Below, in pieces: positions 17,731 through 25,987 of a DNA stretch of 64,000 bases. Position 1 is the stretch's first letter. Every line of letters starts with the position of its first letter. The stretch is from NCBI RefSeq assembly GCF_900167225.1, contig NZ_FUXH01000001.1:124001-188000 (forward strand), in the 5' to 3' direction. Below the pieces are notes generated by a model. That model was not told where the DNA came from. It did not search any database and saw only the letters and a list, made by a program, of their open reading frames with translations. Origin of the DNA: Porphyromonas crevioricanis (GTDB lineage Bacteria > Bacteroidota > Bacteroidia > Bacteroidales > Porphyromonadaceae). The position numbers were made by a program, and so were the translations under genes.

Positions 17731-18813
17731 TTAGTTGCTCAAAATATTTTGTCTAAGACGAGCCTGATCTTCCGGGCCGAAGCCAAGCTCTTGGGTGAGG
17801 TAGTTGGATATGCTGCCATATCGGGATCGGATGAGCTCCATTACTTCCAGCATAAGATCATCGTGAGCCGTAATCAAAAAAGTGAAGGCCTCTTGCTGTT
17901 CCTCATTCATTTGTGCAACAAGGTTTTTCCAGCGGCTAGTTTTTTTGATCTTGTGATTAGGCTCTGTGTAGAGCTCTACGATAGCTTGGTCTGATACACC
18001 GCAAGTGCTCAAGATGAGCATACCCAGATAGGACAGCCCCCCCAGTGGGTAAGGTGAGCAGAATAGTATCGGGTACATATCCGGATCGGATGCCAGAAAG
18101 AGAGCTTGCCGTATTTGCTCATTGTTGTGATCTACATAGGAGAGCAGGATTTGCCTGACCGTAAGTCGCATTTCCTCATTTGTGTAAGGTTCGCTGACCA
18201 GACGTTGCAGTAAGCTATCCAGATGAAAGGAGTCATTGCAGGGTAGGTGGATTGTGGCGTCTCGTGTTTCTACTTCGGGTTTTTCCTTTTCGTTGCACAA
18301 TGCAATGATGGAGTGTAACCCCATCGAATTGATTTTTTGCATATCCAAAGGGCTGAAATCCTCGAAATTTTGGGAGAAATATATAACCCCCCAGCGAGTA
18401 TTTTCTCCATCGGTATTAGTCACTCCTCCTATATCCCACAGAGATTGCAGACTGTCAAGTAACACTCTGCGAGGCCCCACTACATACTTAATACCGGGGT
18501 CAAGAAAATCCAGTTGGAAAAATTTGGGGCTGAAATTGTCTTTTGTGACACAGGTAGCCGATCCGGAATTTGCTTCGACTTCAAACACTTGACTTGTGGA
18601 TTGGCTCTCCGGTCTGTCTAATACCGATATGCGCACTTTGCCTCTTATGTCCGGGTCTGTTTCCCAGCAAATCTGATAGTTGCCTATTTCTGTTCGCTCG
18701 CACATGGCTGCTACTCTGTAGGCTTTTTTGCCGGATGCACAGCCGAGGAGGAGTAGTAGACATATGGCAATACCTATGGGAGGCAAAGTATGCGAAAGAG
18801 ATGTACAAGTCAT
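17731..18813 (-). CDS. IphP-type phosphatase-fold lipoprotein with degraded catalytic loop
   Basis: A 360-residue lipoprotein (lipobox LLLGC, Cys25). Residues about 30-115 look like a beta-sandwich module. Residues 120-360 follow the IphP-like Tyr/Ser phosphatase layout: SLWDIGG (usually NxRDLGG) at 124-130, DGENTRWGVIYFS, INSMGLHSIIALCNEKE, and the C-terminal ELGFGPEDQARLRQNIL. At the catalytic loop, where HCxAGKDRTG is expected, it reads FCSPYPLGGL. Cys252 is kept, but the preceding His and the phosphate-binding Arg (position 258 is Gly) are lost. It is likely a pseudophosphatase or binding protein. It starts 9 bp downstream of the sugar isomerase stop. Confidence 0.72.
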   Translation of the reverse strand: MTCTSLSHTLPPIGIAICLLLLLGCASGKKAYRVAAMCERTEIGNYQICWETDPDIRGKVRISVLDRPESQSTSQVFEVEANSGSATCVTKDNFSPKFFQLDFLDPGIKYVVGPRRVLLDSLQSLWDIGGVTNTDGENTRWGVIYFSQNFEDFSPLDMQKINSMGLHSIIALCNEKEKPEVETRDATIHLPCNDSFHLDSLLQRLVSEPYTNEEMRLTVRQILLSYVDHNNEQIRQALFLASDPDMYPILFCSPYPLGGLSYLGMLILSTCGVSDQAIVELYTEPNHKIKKTSRWKNLVAQMNEEQQEAFTFLITAHDDLMLEVMELIRSRYGSISNYLTQELGFGPEDQARLRQNILSN

Positions 18814-18821
18814 GGACGAAA

Positions 18822-19442
18822 CTATCTTGTGCTCAGATCTCTACTTTTCGAGCCAAGGTATCCTCCGTGATGACGCATGGCATAATCTGCATATCCGAAG
18901 TTGATAGCCTGCATAGTACGCACCACCAGTACGTCACCGATTACAGTCATCACCGTGGTACTTGTAGTCGGAGTCAAACCCAGAGGACAGACTTCTGCCG
19001 GATTGCCGGTGGAGAGACAGACATTGACCATTTGGGCTAGCTCACAGTCCGTATTTCCGGTGATGAGCAACATAGGGATGCCTTTGACCAACCCTTTTGC
19101 CAACTCGACCAACTCCAGAACTTCTCTGGTGCGCCCGGAATTGCTGACCAACAGAAGGATGTCATTTTTTCGTATAATTCCCAAATCTCCGTGTTGAGCT
19201 TCGCTGGGATGTAGAAAATATGCAGGAGTACCGGTAGAGCAAAACGTTGTAGCCATATTGGCTGCTATTTGTCCGGCTTTTCCCATACCGGAGGTGATAA
19301 GACGTCCTCCTCGGCTGTGTACCTGCTCGATAATCATGGCCACGGCCTTGTCGTAGTCGTTGCTTTGGGGTATCCGGCTTATTGCATCGGCTTCATGCCG
19401 CAACATCTCCTCTACACTGTAGTGCTTTACTTCTTCTGCCAT
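18822..19442 (-). CDS. SIS-domain sugar-phosphate isomerase (arabinose-5-phosphate isomerase-like, no CBS domains)
   Basis: Resembles KdsD/GutQ/KpsF enzymes that make D-arabinose 5-phosphate from ribulose 5-phosphate for Kdo synthesis. The SIS core shows TSGMGKAGQIAANMA, HPSEAQHGDLGII, SNSGRTREVLE and LTPTTSTTVMTVIGDVL. The C-terminal pair of CBS domains of the E. coli enzymes is absent, giving about 206 residues. A 21-residue longer start at 19505 exists, but a TAnnTTTG box at 19479-19472 lies inside that extension, so ATG 19440-19442 is preferred. The reaction is inferred from family. Confidence 0.82.
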   Translation of the reverse strand: MAEEVKHYSVEEMLRHEADAISRIPQSNDYDKAVAMIIEQVHSRGGRLITSGMGKAGQIAANMATTFCSTGTPAYFLHPSEAQHGDLGIIRKNDILLLVSNSGRTREVLELVELAKGLVKGIPMLLITGNTDCELAQMVNVCLSTGNPAEVCPLGLTPTTSTTVMTVIGDVLVVRTMQAINFGYADYAMRHHGGYLGSKSRDLSTR

Positions 19443-19471
19443 TATCTGTTGATCCGTAACAATCTCGGCTG

Positions 19472-19479
19472 CAAAAGTA
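19472..19479 (-). promoter_or_regulatory. Promoter -7 box of the sugar isomerase gene
   Basis: Reads TACTTTTG on the minus strand, a TAnnTTTG match about 30 bp upstream of the ATG at 19442. It partly faces the divergent box at 19485-19492. Confidence 0.45.
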
Positions 19480-19484
19480 TTTAT

Positions 19485-19492
19485 TAAATTTG
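19485..19492 (+). promoter_or_regulatory. Promoter -7 box of the M16 peptidase gene
   Basis: TAAATTTG, a TAnnTTTG match 24 bp before the ATG at 19517. Only 5 bp separate it from the opposite-strand box, so the two promoters would compete for polymerase. Confidence 0.5.
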
Positions 19493-19516
19493 ATGTCTCA
19501 TTCATATTTGTAGATA

Positions 19517-20743
19517 ATGTCTTATCATATACGCACGCTGGGTTGTGGCCTTCGCCTGGCTTTTATGCCCGAAGACGAGAAAGTTACGTACATGGGGTTC
19601 GCAGTGAGAGCTGGCACAAGGAATGAAAATATAGCCTCTTATGGTATGGCCCACTTGGTTGAGCATATGCTCTTCAAAGGGACTAAAAGCCGGAGCAGTA
19701 CCCATATCATACAGCGAGCCGAAGAAGTCGGAGCAGAATTGAATGCCTATACGACCAAAGAGGAGACTTTTATCTACGCAGCTCTTCCTTGCGACTACTG
19801 GCAGCGTATCTTTCTGCTGTTGGCCGATGTTGTACTCAACAGTCGTTTCCCCTCGGAAGAGCTCATCAAAGAAAAGACTGTAATCATAGATGAAATCAAT
19901 TCGTACCGGGATAGTCCCTCCGAGTTGATTTATGACGAATTTGAAAATATCCTTTTCGCGGGCACGCCTTTGGGGCATAGTATTTTGGGTAACGAACGTT
20001 CCGTGAAGCGAATTTCTGCAACCATGGGGCGTCGTTTTATGGACGAATACTATCGTCCATCGAATATGCTGTTTTTTATCAAAGGTCAAGTAGACGAGGA
20101 GCGTCTGGTGGAGTTGGCCGAACAAGTCTTCGGCTGTTTCCCGAACGAGTTACCACTTATCAGCAAGCCGGATGTGTCACAAAAGCCTCCGGTAGTCAAG
20201 CAAATCCGAACAAGGCGGAATACCTACCAAGAGCATGTACTCATGGGGAGCTCTACATTCTCCATGCATAGCGAGAAGAGGATACCGCTTGGTCTTCTGC
20301 TTAACATTCTGGGAGGGCCGGGAATGAATTCTCGTCTGAATATGGCTTTGAGAGAGAAAAAAGGGTGGGTGTACAATGTAGAAGCCTCCTACAATGCCTA
20401 TTCCGATGCTGGTATGTACAGTATCTACTTTGCTTCGGCCCGGGAGAATGTGCAAAAGGCAATGAGATCCATAGAAGAAGAGATGCTCAAACTGGTAGAG
20501 CAACAACTTCCCGAGCGAGATTTGTTTGCTGCCAAAAGACAAGTGAAAGGGCAACTTCTTATCGCCGAAGATTCGAGAGAGAGCGTGGCCCTAAATTTTG
20601 CCAAGAGCCTCTTGCATTATGATCGCTATGATGATATGCAGACCGTTCTTTCTCGCATAGATGCCATTACTGCCGAGCAAATACAGCAAATAGCAGCCGA
20701 GACTTTGCGCCCTGAACTAATGACAAGGCTTATCTATTGCTAA
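19517..20743 (+). CDS. M16 family zinc metallopeptidase
   Basis: An insulinase-type peptidase of 408 residues without a signal peptide. The inverted zinc motif HxxEH is HLVEH at residues 46-50 (GMAHLVEHMLFKGT), followed by the partner glutamate region EEVGAELNAYTTKEETFIYA. The second half has the typical inactive M16 domain with GGPGMNSRLNMALREKKGWVY. Single-unit bacterial M16 proteins of this size usually act as dimers on peptides. It is transcribed divergently from the sugar isomerase. Confidence 0.92.
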   Translation: MSYHIRTLGCGLRLAFMPEDEKVTYMGFAVRAGTRNENIASYGMAHLVEHMLFKGTKSRSSTHIIQRAEEVGAELNAYTTKEETFIYAALPCDYWQRIFLLLADVVLNSRFPSEELIKEKTVIIDEINSYRDSPSELIYDEFENILFAGTPLGHSILGNERSVKRISATMGRRFMDEYYRPSNMLFFIKGQVDEERLVELAEQVFGCFPNELPLISKPDVSQKPPVVKQIRTRRNTYQEHVLMGSSTFSMHSEKRIPLGLLLNILGGPGMNSRLNMALREKKGWVYNVEASYNAYSDAGMYSIYFASARENVQKAMRSIEEEMLKLVEQQLPERDLFAAKRQVKGQLLIAEDSRESVALNFAKSLLHYDRYDDMQTVLSRIDAITAEQIQQIAAETLRPELMTRLIYC

Positions 20744-20918
20744 AAGAGCCAATCCGGATTGACTTTTTATCAATATTACAGCAGGATTGTAGCAATGTTA
20801 TGCAGTAGTCACATTGGGAAATAGGATGAAAGGAGTGAGCTTCCGACAAGGGGTTTTTCGATATCGACAATAATATCGTGAGGACTGTTGGGGACTGTAT
20901 TGTTCGTAGTCCCATTGT

Positions 20919-20955
20919 GGGCCTGTTGTTTTCTGTGGCAGGCCCTATTTGTTTG
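20919..20955 (+). terminator. Weak terminator candidate after the M16 gene
   Basis: Stem GGGCCTG/CAGGCCC with a 13-nt loop, followed by TATTTGTTTG rather than a clean T run. It lies in the 355-bp gap between the M16 and M20 peptidase genes. Confidence 0.4.
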
Positions 20956-21030
20956 CTTGCGGATGAACGCTGAAACTACATGTCTGATACTACGATCTCC
21001 GACAAAATCGCAAACGTCTGTCGGTGAGCT

Positions 21031-21057
21031 TTTGCGCAAATAAATTCGGTATCTTTG
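21031..21057 (+). promoter_or_regulatory. Promoter of the M20-amidohydrolase-PNP unit
   Basis: TTTG at 21031-21034 and TATCTTTG at 21050-21057, 19 bp apart from start to start, matching the Bacteroidota -33/-7 consensus. It sits 42 bp before the ATG. Confidence 0.65.
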
Positions 21058-21098
21058 GGCTGTAACATTAGAATTAGTAACGAGTACATTTAGTAGAA

Positions 21099-22454
21099 AT
21101 GACAACGAAAGAGTACATCAAACAGAACGAGGAGCGCTTCCTCAACGATTTATTCGAGCTTATACGTATCCCTTCGATCAGTGCCAAACAAGAACACAAG
21201 GCTGATATGCAGCGTACAGCGGAGCATTGGCGTGATCACCTGCTCAAGATAGGTGCAACCAAAGCCGAAGTCATGCCCACTATCGGAAATCCGGTGGTCT
21301 ATGCCGAACGAATCATAGATCCTCAAGCCAAAACTGTGTTGGTATATGGTCACTACGATGTGATGCCTGTCGAACCTCTTGAGCTCTGGAAGTCCGAACC
21401 TTTTGAGCCGGAAATACGTGATGGACACATCTGGGCACGTGGAGCTGATGACGACAAGGGGCAGTCCATGATACAGGCCAAGGGCTTCGAGACGGCTCTT
21501 GCCTTGGGCTATGTAAACTGCAATGTGAAATTTATTCTCGAAGGAGAGGAAGAGATCGGCTCCGGCTCTCTGTATCCTTTCTTGGAGCAAAATAAAGAAT
21601 TGCTCAAAGCTGACTTTATACTTGTTTCCGATACCTCCATGCTGGCTGCAGACATTCCGTCCATGACCAGCGGTCTGCGAGGTCTTGCTTATTGGGAAAT
21701 AGAAGTTACAGGTCCCAATAGGGATCTACACTCGGGTATCTATGGCGGAGCCGTAGGTAATCCGATCAATGAGCTTTGCAACATTATTTCCAAGATAATA
21801 GATGAAAATGGGCATATCACCATACCGGGTTTCTACGATGATGTGGTGCCTCTGAGCGAAGAGGAGCGTCGTATGATAGCACAGGTTCCTTACAACGAAA
21901 AGGAATACTGTGATGCTATCGGTGTGGATGCTGTGACCGGAGAAAAGGGGTATGTAACCCTGGAGCGCAATAGCTGTCGCCCCTGCTTCGATGTCTGTGG
22001 TATATGGGGAGGATATACCGGAGAAGGAGCTAAAACGGTTCTCCCATCCAAGGCTTTCGCCAAGGTCAGCTGCAGATTAGTGGCTAATCAGGATCACGAG
22101 AAAGTTGCCAAACAACTGGTAGACTATATCGCTACATTGGCTCCGAAGCACGTAAAAGTAGAGGTTCGCCCACATCACGGAGGGCAGGCTTATCTCTGTC
22201 CTATTGATATGCCCGCCTATCGCACGGCTTCCGATGCCATAGAAATTGCGTTTGGGAAACGTCCTTTGGCTGTGCGCAGTGGAGGTAGTATCCCTATTAT
22301 TGCTGGGTTTGAACGTATACTCGGCTTGAAGTCTATTCTCATGGGCTTTGGTCTTGGCTCCAATGCCATTCATTCGCCCAACGAAAATATGCCGCTTGAT
22401 ATGTGGTATAAGGGGATAGAGGCAGTGGCTGAGTTTTATAGACTGTTTAAGTGA
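21099..22454 (+). CDS. M20 family dipeptidase
   Basis: A cytoplasmic di-zinc peptidase of 451 residues in the M20 (carnosinase/PepV-like) family. Metal-site motifs seen are VYGHYDVMPVEP, WARGADDDKGQ and LEGEEEIGS, followed by the dimerisation domain (TSGLRGLAYWEIEVTGPNRD, DLHSGIYGGAVGNP) and the C-terminal catalytic part with a His in NAIHSPNE. There is no signal peptide. It likely finishes the breakdown of imported di- and tripeptides. It heads a plus-strand series with the amidohydrolase 25 bp downstream. Confidence 0.93.
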   Translation: MTTKEYIKQNEERFLNDLFELIRIPSISAKQEHKADMQRTAEHWRDHLLKIGATKAEVMPTIGNPVVYAERIIDPQAKTVLVYGHYDVMPVEPLELWKSEPFEPEIRDGHIWARGADDDKGQSMIQAKGFETALALGYVNCNVKFILEGEEEIGSGSLYPFLEQNKELLKADFILVSDTSMLAADIPSMTSGLRGLAYWEIEVTGPNRDLHSGIYGGAVGNPINELCNIISKIIDENGHITIPGFYDDVVPLSEEERRMIAQVPYNEKEYCDAIGVDAVTGEKGYVTLERNSCRPCFDVCGIWGGYTGEGAKTVLPSKAFAKVSCRLVANQDHEKVAKQLVDYIATLAPKHVKVEVRPHHGGQAYLCPIDMPAYRTASDAIEIAFGKRPLAVRSGGSIPIIAGFERILGLKSILMGFGLGSNAIHSPNENMPLDMWYKGIEAVAEFYRLFK

Positions 22455-22479
22455 TTGTTCTACGGAGACCGAGGTCGAA

Positions 22480-23772
22480 ATGAAAGAACAAGCAAATAAA
22501 ATCCTGATACAAGGGGCAATCCTCGATGGGCAGGCTACAGACTTGCTCATTGAGGGTAACCGGATTAGTCGCATTGCTCCCAAGATAGAGTCGGGAGTCG
22601 ATATGCGGCTCATCGATGGCAGCCACAAAGCCATTGTGCCCGGTATGTATAACTGCCATACTCATTCGGCTATGACCTATTTCAGAGGTTATGGAGATGA
22701 TCTCAATCTAATGGATTGGCTTGAGGGGTATATCTGGCCGGTAGAGGCGCACTTGACTCCGGAGGATGTGTATTGGGGCTCCAAGCTGGCTTGCCTGGAG
22801 ATGATCAGGAGTGGTACGGCGGCTTTTCTCGATATGTACACCTTCCCGTTGTCTACTGCTCAAGCTGTCGAAGACATGGGGCTACGAGCAGTGTTGAGCT
22901 ACACTCTCTTCGATAGGGATGATCCCGAACGAGCGGCTTTGGATAGGGAGCAGAGCTATGTCTATCTGGAGAAATTCAAGGCCTTTTCGGATCGTATCAC
23001 ATTCTCTATCGGGCCTCATGCTATCTACACGGTGAGTGGGCCGCAATTGCAGTTTTGCCACCGGTTTGCCGAGGAGAATGATGTCTTGATACACTTGCAT
23101 CTTTCTGAAACGGAGGGTGAATGCCGAGATGCCATGGAGAAGTATGGCCTTAGCCCTGTTCGCTATCTGCACAAGTTGGGAGTACTCAGTCCTCATTTGG
23201 TTTTGGCTCACGCTGTGTGGGTGGACGAGGAGGAAATGGATCTATTGGCCAAATATGGATGTAAGGTGGTGCACAACCCCGCTTCCAACCTCAAATTAGC
23301 TTCGGGCTACCAATTTCGCTATGAGGAAATGCGTCGGCGAGGCATCCTGATTGGTTTGGGTACCGATGGAACCTCCAGCTCCAACAATTTGGATATGTAC
23401 AGAGCCATGCACTTGGCAGCTCTCATGGGCAAAGCTTGGAGGAAGGATCCTACAGCAGTAAGTGCCCGGGATATCTATCGCACAGCGACAGCCGATGGTG
23501 CAGCTATTATGGGTATTGATGCCGGAGTGATAGCTGAAGGAAAACTGGCAGATCTATGTCTGGTAGACCTCAAAAAACCCGAAATGGTACCTTGTCACAA
23601 CCTTGTATCAAATCTTGTTTATTCGGCCTCCGGCTCTGCCGTCGTCGACACGACAATTGTAGATGGTCGGATTTTGATGTTGCATGGCAAGATAGAAGGA
23701 GAAGATGAGATTATAGATAAGGCGGCTGAGGTTGCCTATAAGCTGATTGCAAAAGCCCGGCAAGCAAAATAA
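22480..23772 (+). CDS. Amidohydrolase, MtaD/SsnA-type (adenosine-derivative deaminase family)
   Basis: A 430-residue TIM-barrel metal-dependent deaminase. Ligand motifs are NCHTHSAMTYFRGYGDDL (HxH), HLHLSETEGE, LAHAVWVDEEE and the catalytic Asp in GTDGTSSSNNLDMYRAMH. The pattern matches 5'-methylthioadenosine/S-adenosylhomocysteine deaminases and related ATZ/TRZ hydrolases. The purine nucleoside phosphorylase gene directly downstream supports a role in purine nucleoside salvage, though the exact substrate cannot be read from sequence. Confidence 0.88.
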   Translation: MKEQANKILIQGAILDGQATDLLIEGNRISRIAPKIESGVDMRLIDGSHKAIVPGMYNCHTHSAMTYFRGYGDDLNLMDWLEGYIWPVEAHLTPEDVYWGSKLACLEMIRSGTAAFLDMYTFPLSTAQAVEDMGLRAVLSYTLFDRDDPERAALDREQSYVYLEKFKAFSDRITFSIGPHAIYTVSGPQLQFCHRFAEENDVLIHLHLSETEGECRDAMEKYGLSPVRYLHKLGVLSPHLVLAHAVWVDEEEMDLLAKYGCKVVHNPASNLKLASGYQFRYEEMRRRGILIGLGTDGTSSSNNLDMYRAMHLAALMGKAWRKDPTAVSARDIYRTATADGAAIMGIDAGVIAEGKLADLCLVDLKKPEMVPCHNLVSNLVYSASGSAVVDTTIVDGRILMLHGKIEGEDEIIDKAAEVAYKLIAKARQAK

Positions 23773-23827
23773 GCCATGGCTATGCTAATGAATTGATAAC
23801 AACACTAAAACCAATACCTCAAAGATT

Positions 23828-24643
23828 ATGCAAGAACAGAATTATCACGAGGCGGCGACTTACATAGCTTCCCGCTTGCCTCAGAAAGCACAAATAGCAA
23901 TTATATTGGGCAGCGGGTTGGGTGAACTCGGAGAGGCGATAAGCAATAAGACTGTGATCCCTTACGGAGAGATTCCTCATTTCGCCAAATCTACGGCTGT
24001 CGGCCACAAGGGCAATTTGATTTGTGGTGAGTTGGGCGGTGTGCCTGTGATAGCCATGCAGGGACGTTTTCACTACTACGAAGGTTATCCGATGGAGATG
24101 GTTACTTTCCCTGTGAGAGTGATGAAGTTGTTGGGAGTAAAGACCTTATTTGTGTCAAACGCTGCCGGAGGGGTGAATACCTCTTTCAAGGTTGGTGATT
24201 TGATGATCATTACCGATCACATCAACAATATGCCTAATCCCCTTGTCGGGCCGAACATGGAAACTTTTGGGGTGCGTTTCCCCGACATGACTCGGGCTTA
24301 CGACCGAGAGTATGTGGCAAAAGCGAAAGAGATAGCCAAGGAGCTGAAGCTCGAACTCAAAGAAGGTGTCTACGTCGGCCTTACGGGACCTTCCTACGAA
24401 ACACCAGCCGAATATAAGTTCTGGGGATCTGTCGGTGGCGATGCTATTGGTATGAGTACTGTACCTGAAGTGATTGTAGCTCGCCATGCTGGACTTCGTG
24501 TGTTCGGTATGAGTGTGATCACGAATGAAGGCTATCATTTTGCCGATGATTTTGTGAATGATGCCGATGATGTGATCCGTGCGGCTAAAGCTGCCGGTGA
24601 ACGCATGGAGAAGCTCTTTATAGAGTTGGTAAAGCGCATTTGA
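23828..24643 (+). CDS. Purine nucleoside phosphorylase (trimeric, inosine/guanosine type)
   Basis: Cleaves inosine and guanosine with phosphate to free base and ribose 1-phosphate. The 271 residues have the phosphate loop [11 protein letters not shown], the motif [30 protein letters not shown], and the base-site region [15 protein letters not shown] with VITNEGYHF. The Glu and Asn in these blocks are those of the low-mass trimeric PNP family. It follows the amidohydrolase by 55 bp in one direction, and a strong terminator lies about 100 bp downstream. Confidence 0.94.
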   Translation: MQEQNYHEAATYIASRLPQKAQIAIILGSGLGELGEAISNKTVIPYGEIPHFAKSTAVGHKGNLICGELGGVPVIAMQGRFHYYEGYPMEMVTFPVRVMKLLGVKTLFVSNAAGGVNTSFKVGDLMIITDHINNMPNPLVGPNMETFGVRFPDMTRAYDREYVAKAKEIAKELKLELKEGVYVGLTGPSYETPAEYKFWGSVGGDAIGMSTVPEVIVARHAGLRVFGMSVITNEGYHFADDFVNDADDVIRAAKAAGERMEKLFIELVKRI

Positions 24644-24745
24644 TTTGTCGTATTTCCCTCTGAAAAAGGAGGGTAAGATAGGAGATACCATTGTACCGGT
24701 TCTAAAAAGACTGTTTCAATAGCTCCAAGGTCAAGGTAATGATAT

Positions 24746-24784
24746 TGGGGTCGTCTGCTTTAAGAGTGGGCGACCCCATTTTTT
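24746..24784 (+). terminator. Terminator after the PNP gene
   Basis: Stem TGGGGTCG/CGACCCCA followed by TTTTTT. It closes the M20-amidohydrolase-PNP unit. Confidence 0.85.
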
Positions 24785-24833
24785 GTCTGTATAGTAGCCT
24801 TGAGTTATGGTCCACCAGTCGCTATTGAAGTTG

Positions 24834-25126
24834 ATGTATTTTGTAAAAATACACTTGCGGTAAAAACCGAAAAATAGGGGGAAAAGAGCCTCCTTATAGG
24901 ATAGGCCAATGCAACTGCTTTTTGACTGCTTTATGCACCTGCCAGAATGCCGATGAATAGGGCGTTCTGGAAGGGCCGAATTTCTCTCCTGAGAGAATTT
25001 TTGCTAACACAGGAGAAAAAAATAATTTCCTCAGGAGATAATTTTCGTTCTCTCCCGTGTTAGCAAAAAACGACTCCCCTCGACATCAAAAAAGAGAGGG
25101 AAAACAGGGGGAAAATAGCCCTGATT
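24834..25126 (-). repeat. MITE-like dispersed repeat, copy 2
   Basis: Inverted relative to the copy at 13481-13760. Read on the minus strand it begins near CAGGGCTATTTT and has arms with GCTAACACGGGAGAGAA and GCTAACA-type mates (24980-25070). The near-palindromic core has CAGAATGCCGATGAATAGGG and GCGTTCTGG on the plus strand (24943-24970). It ends ACAAAATACAT. It fills most of the gap before grpE. Confidence 0.72.
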
Positions 25127-25390
25127 TAGGGCAAAATGCAAATAACGGAAGATAACAATACAATTGTCAAATAAACAGAATAGAGCAATTCCCAGTTGAG
25201 AAAGTTTCTTCAATTTAGAATCAAGCCTTGTCGGACTTTTTCTCCATTCATTAAGGCAGATTGTCATATTGCACAGTTCTTGGTGCCTACTTGTCCGAGA
25301 ATCCTTGGATTGTTGTCAAAATAAGGAGTTTCATATGGTTGGTATGTTATTTGTATAGAATTCAAGAAAGAAAACCCAAAATACATAGTA

Positions 25391-25963
25391 ATGAGCAATA
25401 AAAAACACAGTCGGACAGAAGCCGGAAAAGCCCCGGAAATGCCGACCGAAGAAGTACAGGATACAGCGCAACCGGATACAGACAAAGAGGCAACTGCCGA
25501 GATCCCCGAGGAGGATGAGCTGACAAAGCTCAATCGGGAATTGAACTCTCTTCGAGATGACCATTTGAGGCTGATGGCTGAGTTTGACAATTATCGCAAG
25601 CGTACCCTGAAAGAAAAAAGTGAACTGATACGCAACGGAGGGGAGCGTACCCTTCGAGATCTACTTCCCGTAGTGGATGACATGGAGCGTGCCATATCCA
25701 ACCTGCCGGAAGAGGAGCGCAAGACACCTTTCGCAGAGGGTGTGGAGTTGATCTACAAGAAGATGACCGACTTTCTTACAGCCCAGGGTGTGAAACCCAT
25801 AGAGACTGTGGGAGAGGTGTTTGATGATGAAAAGCATGAGGCAGTGGCTATGATACCCGCTCCCAGCCCCGAAGAGGCAGGCAAAGTGATAGACTGTACA
25901 CGCAAGGGCTACACCTTGAATGATAAGGTGCTTCGTTTTGCTGCAGTGGTTGTAGGCCAATGA
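25391..25963 (+). CDS. grpE: Nucleotide exchange factor GrpE
   Basis: Releases ADP from DnaK in the chaperone cycle. The 190-residue protein has an acidic, disordered N-terminus (residues 1-45), the long coiled coil containing DHLRLMAEFDNYRKRTLKEK, and the C-terminal beta domain with IETVGEVFDDEKHEAVAMIP and the family end VLRFAAVVVGQ. It lies 24 bp upstream of dnaJ as a stress operon. No CIRCE-like inverted repeat is evident in the region between the MITE-like copy and the start. Confidence 0.95.
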   Translation: MSNKKHSRTEAGKAPEMPTEEVQDTAQPDTDKEATAEIPEEDELTKLNRELNSLRDDHLRLMAEFDNYRKRTLKEKSELIRNGGERTLRDLLPVVDDMERAISNLPEEERKTPFAEGVELIYKKMTDFLTAQGVKPIETVGEVFDDEKHEAVAMIPAPSPEEAGKVIDCTRKGYTLNDKVLRFAAVVVGQ

Positions 25964-25987
25964 TTTACTTTCGGAGGATTTGTATAG

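Noticed and set aside
18010-18070. Frameshift error explaining the lost phosphatase motif
   Set aside because: Shifting the frame around the run of seven C does not restore HCxxGxxR, and the sequence on both sides is in the same family-like frame.
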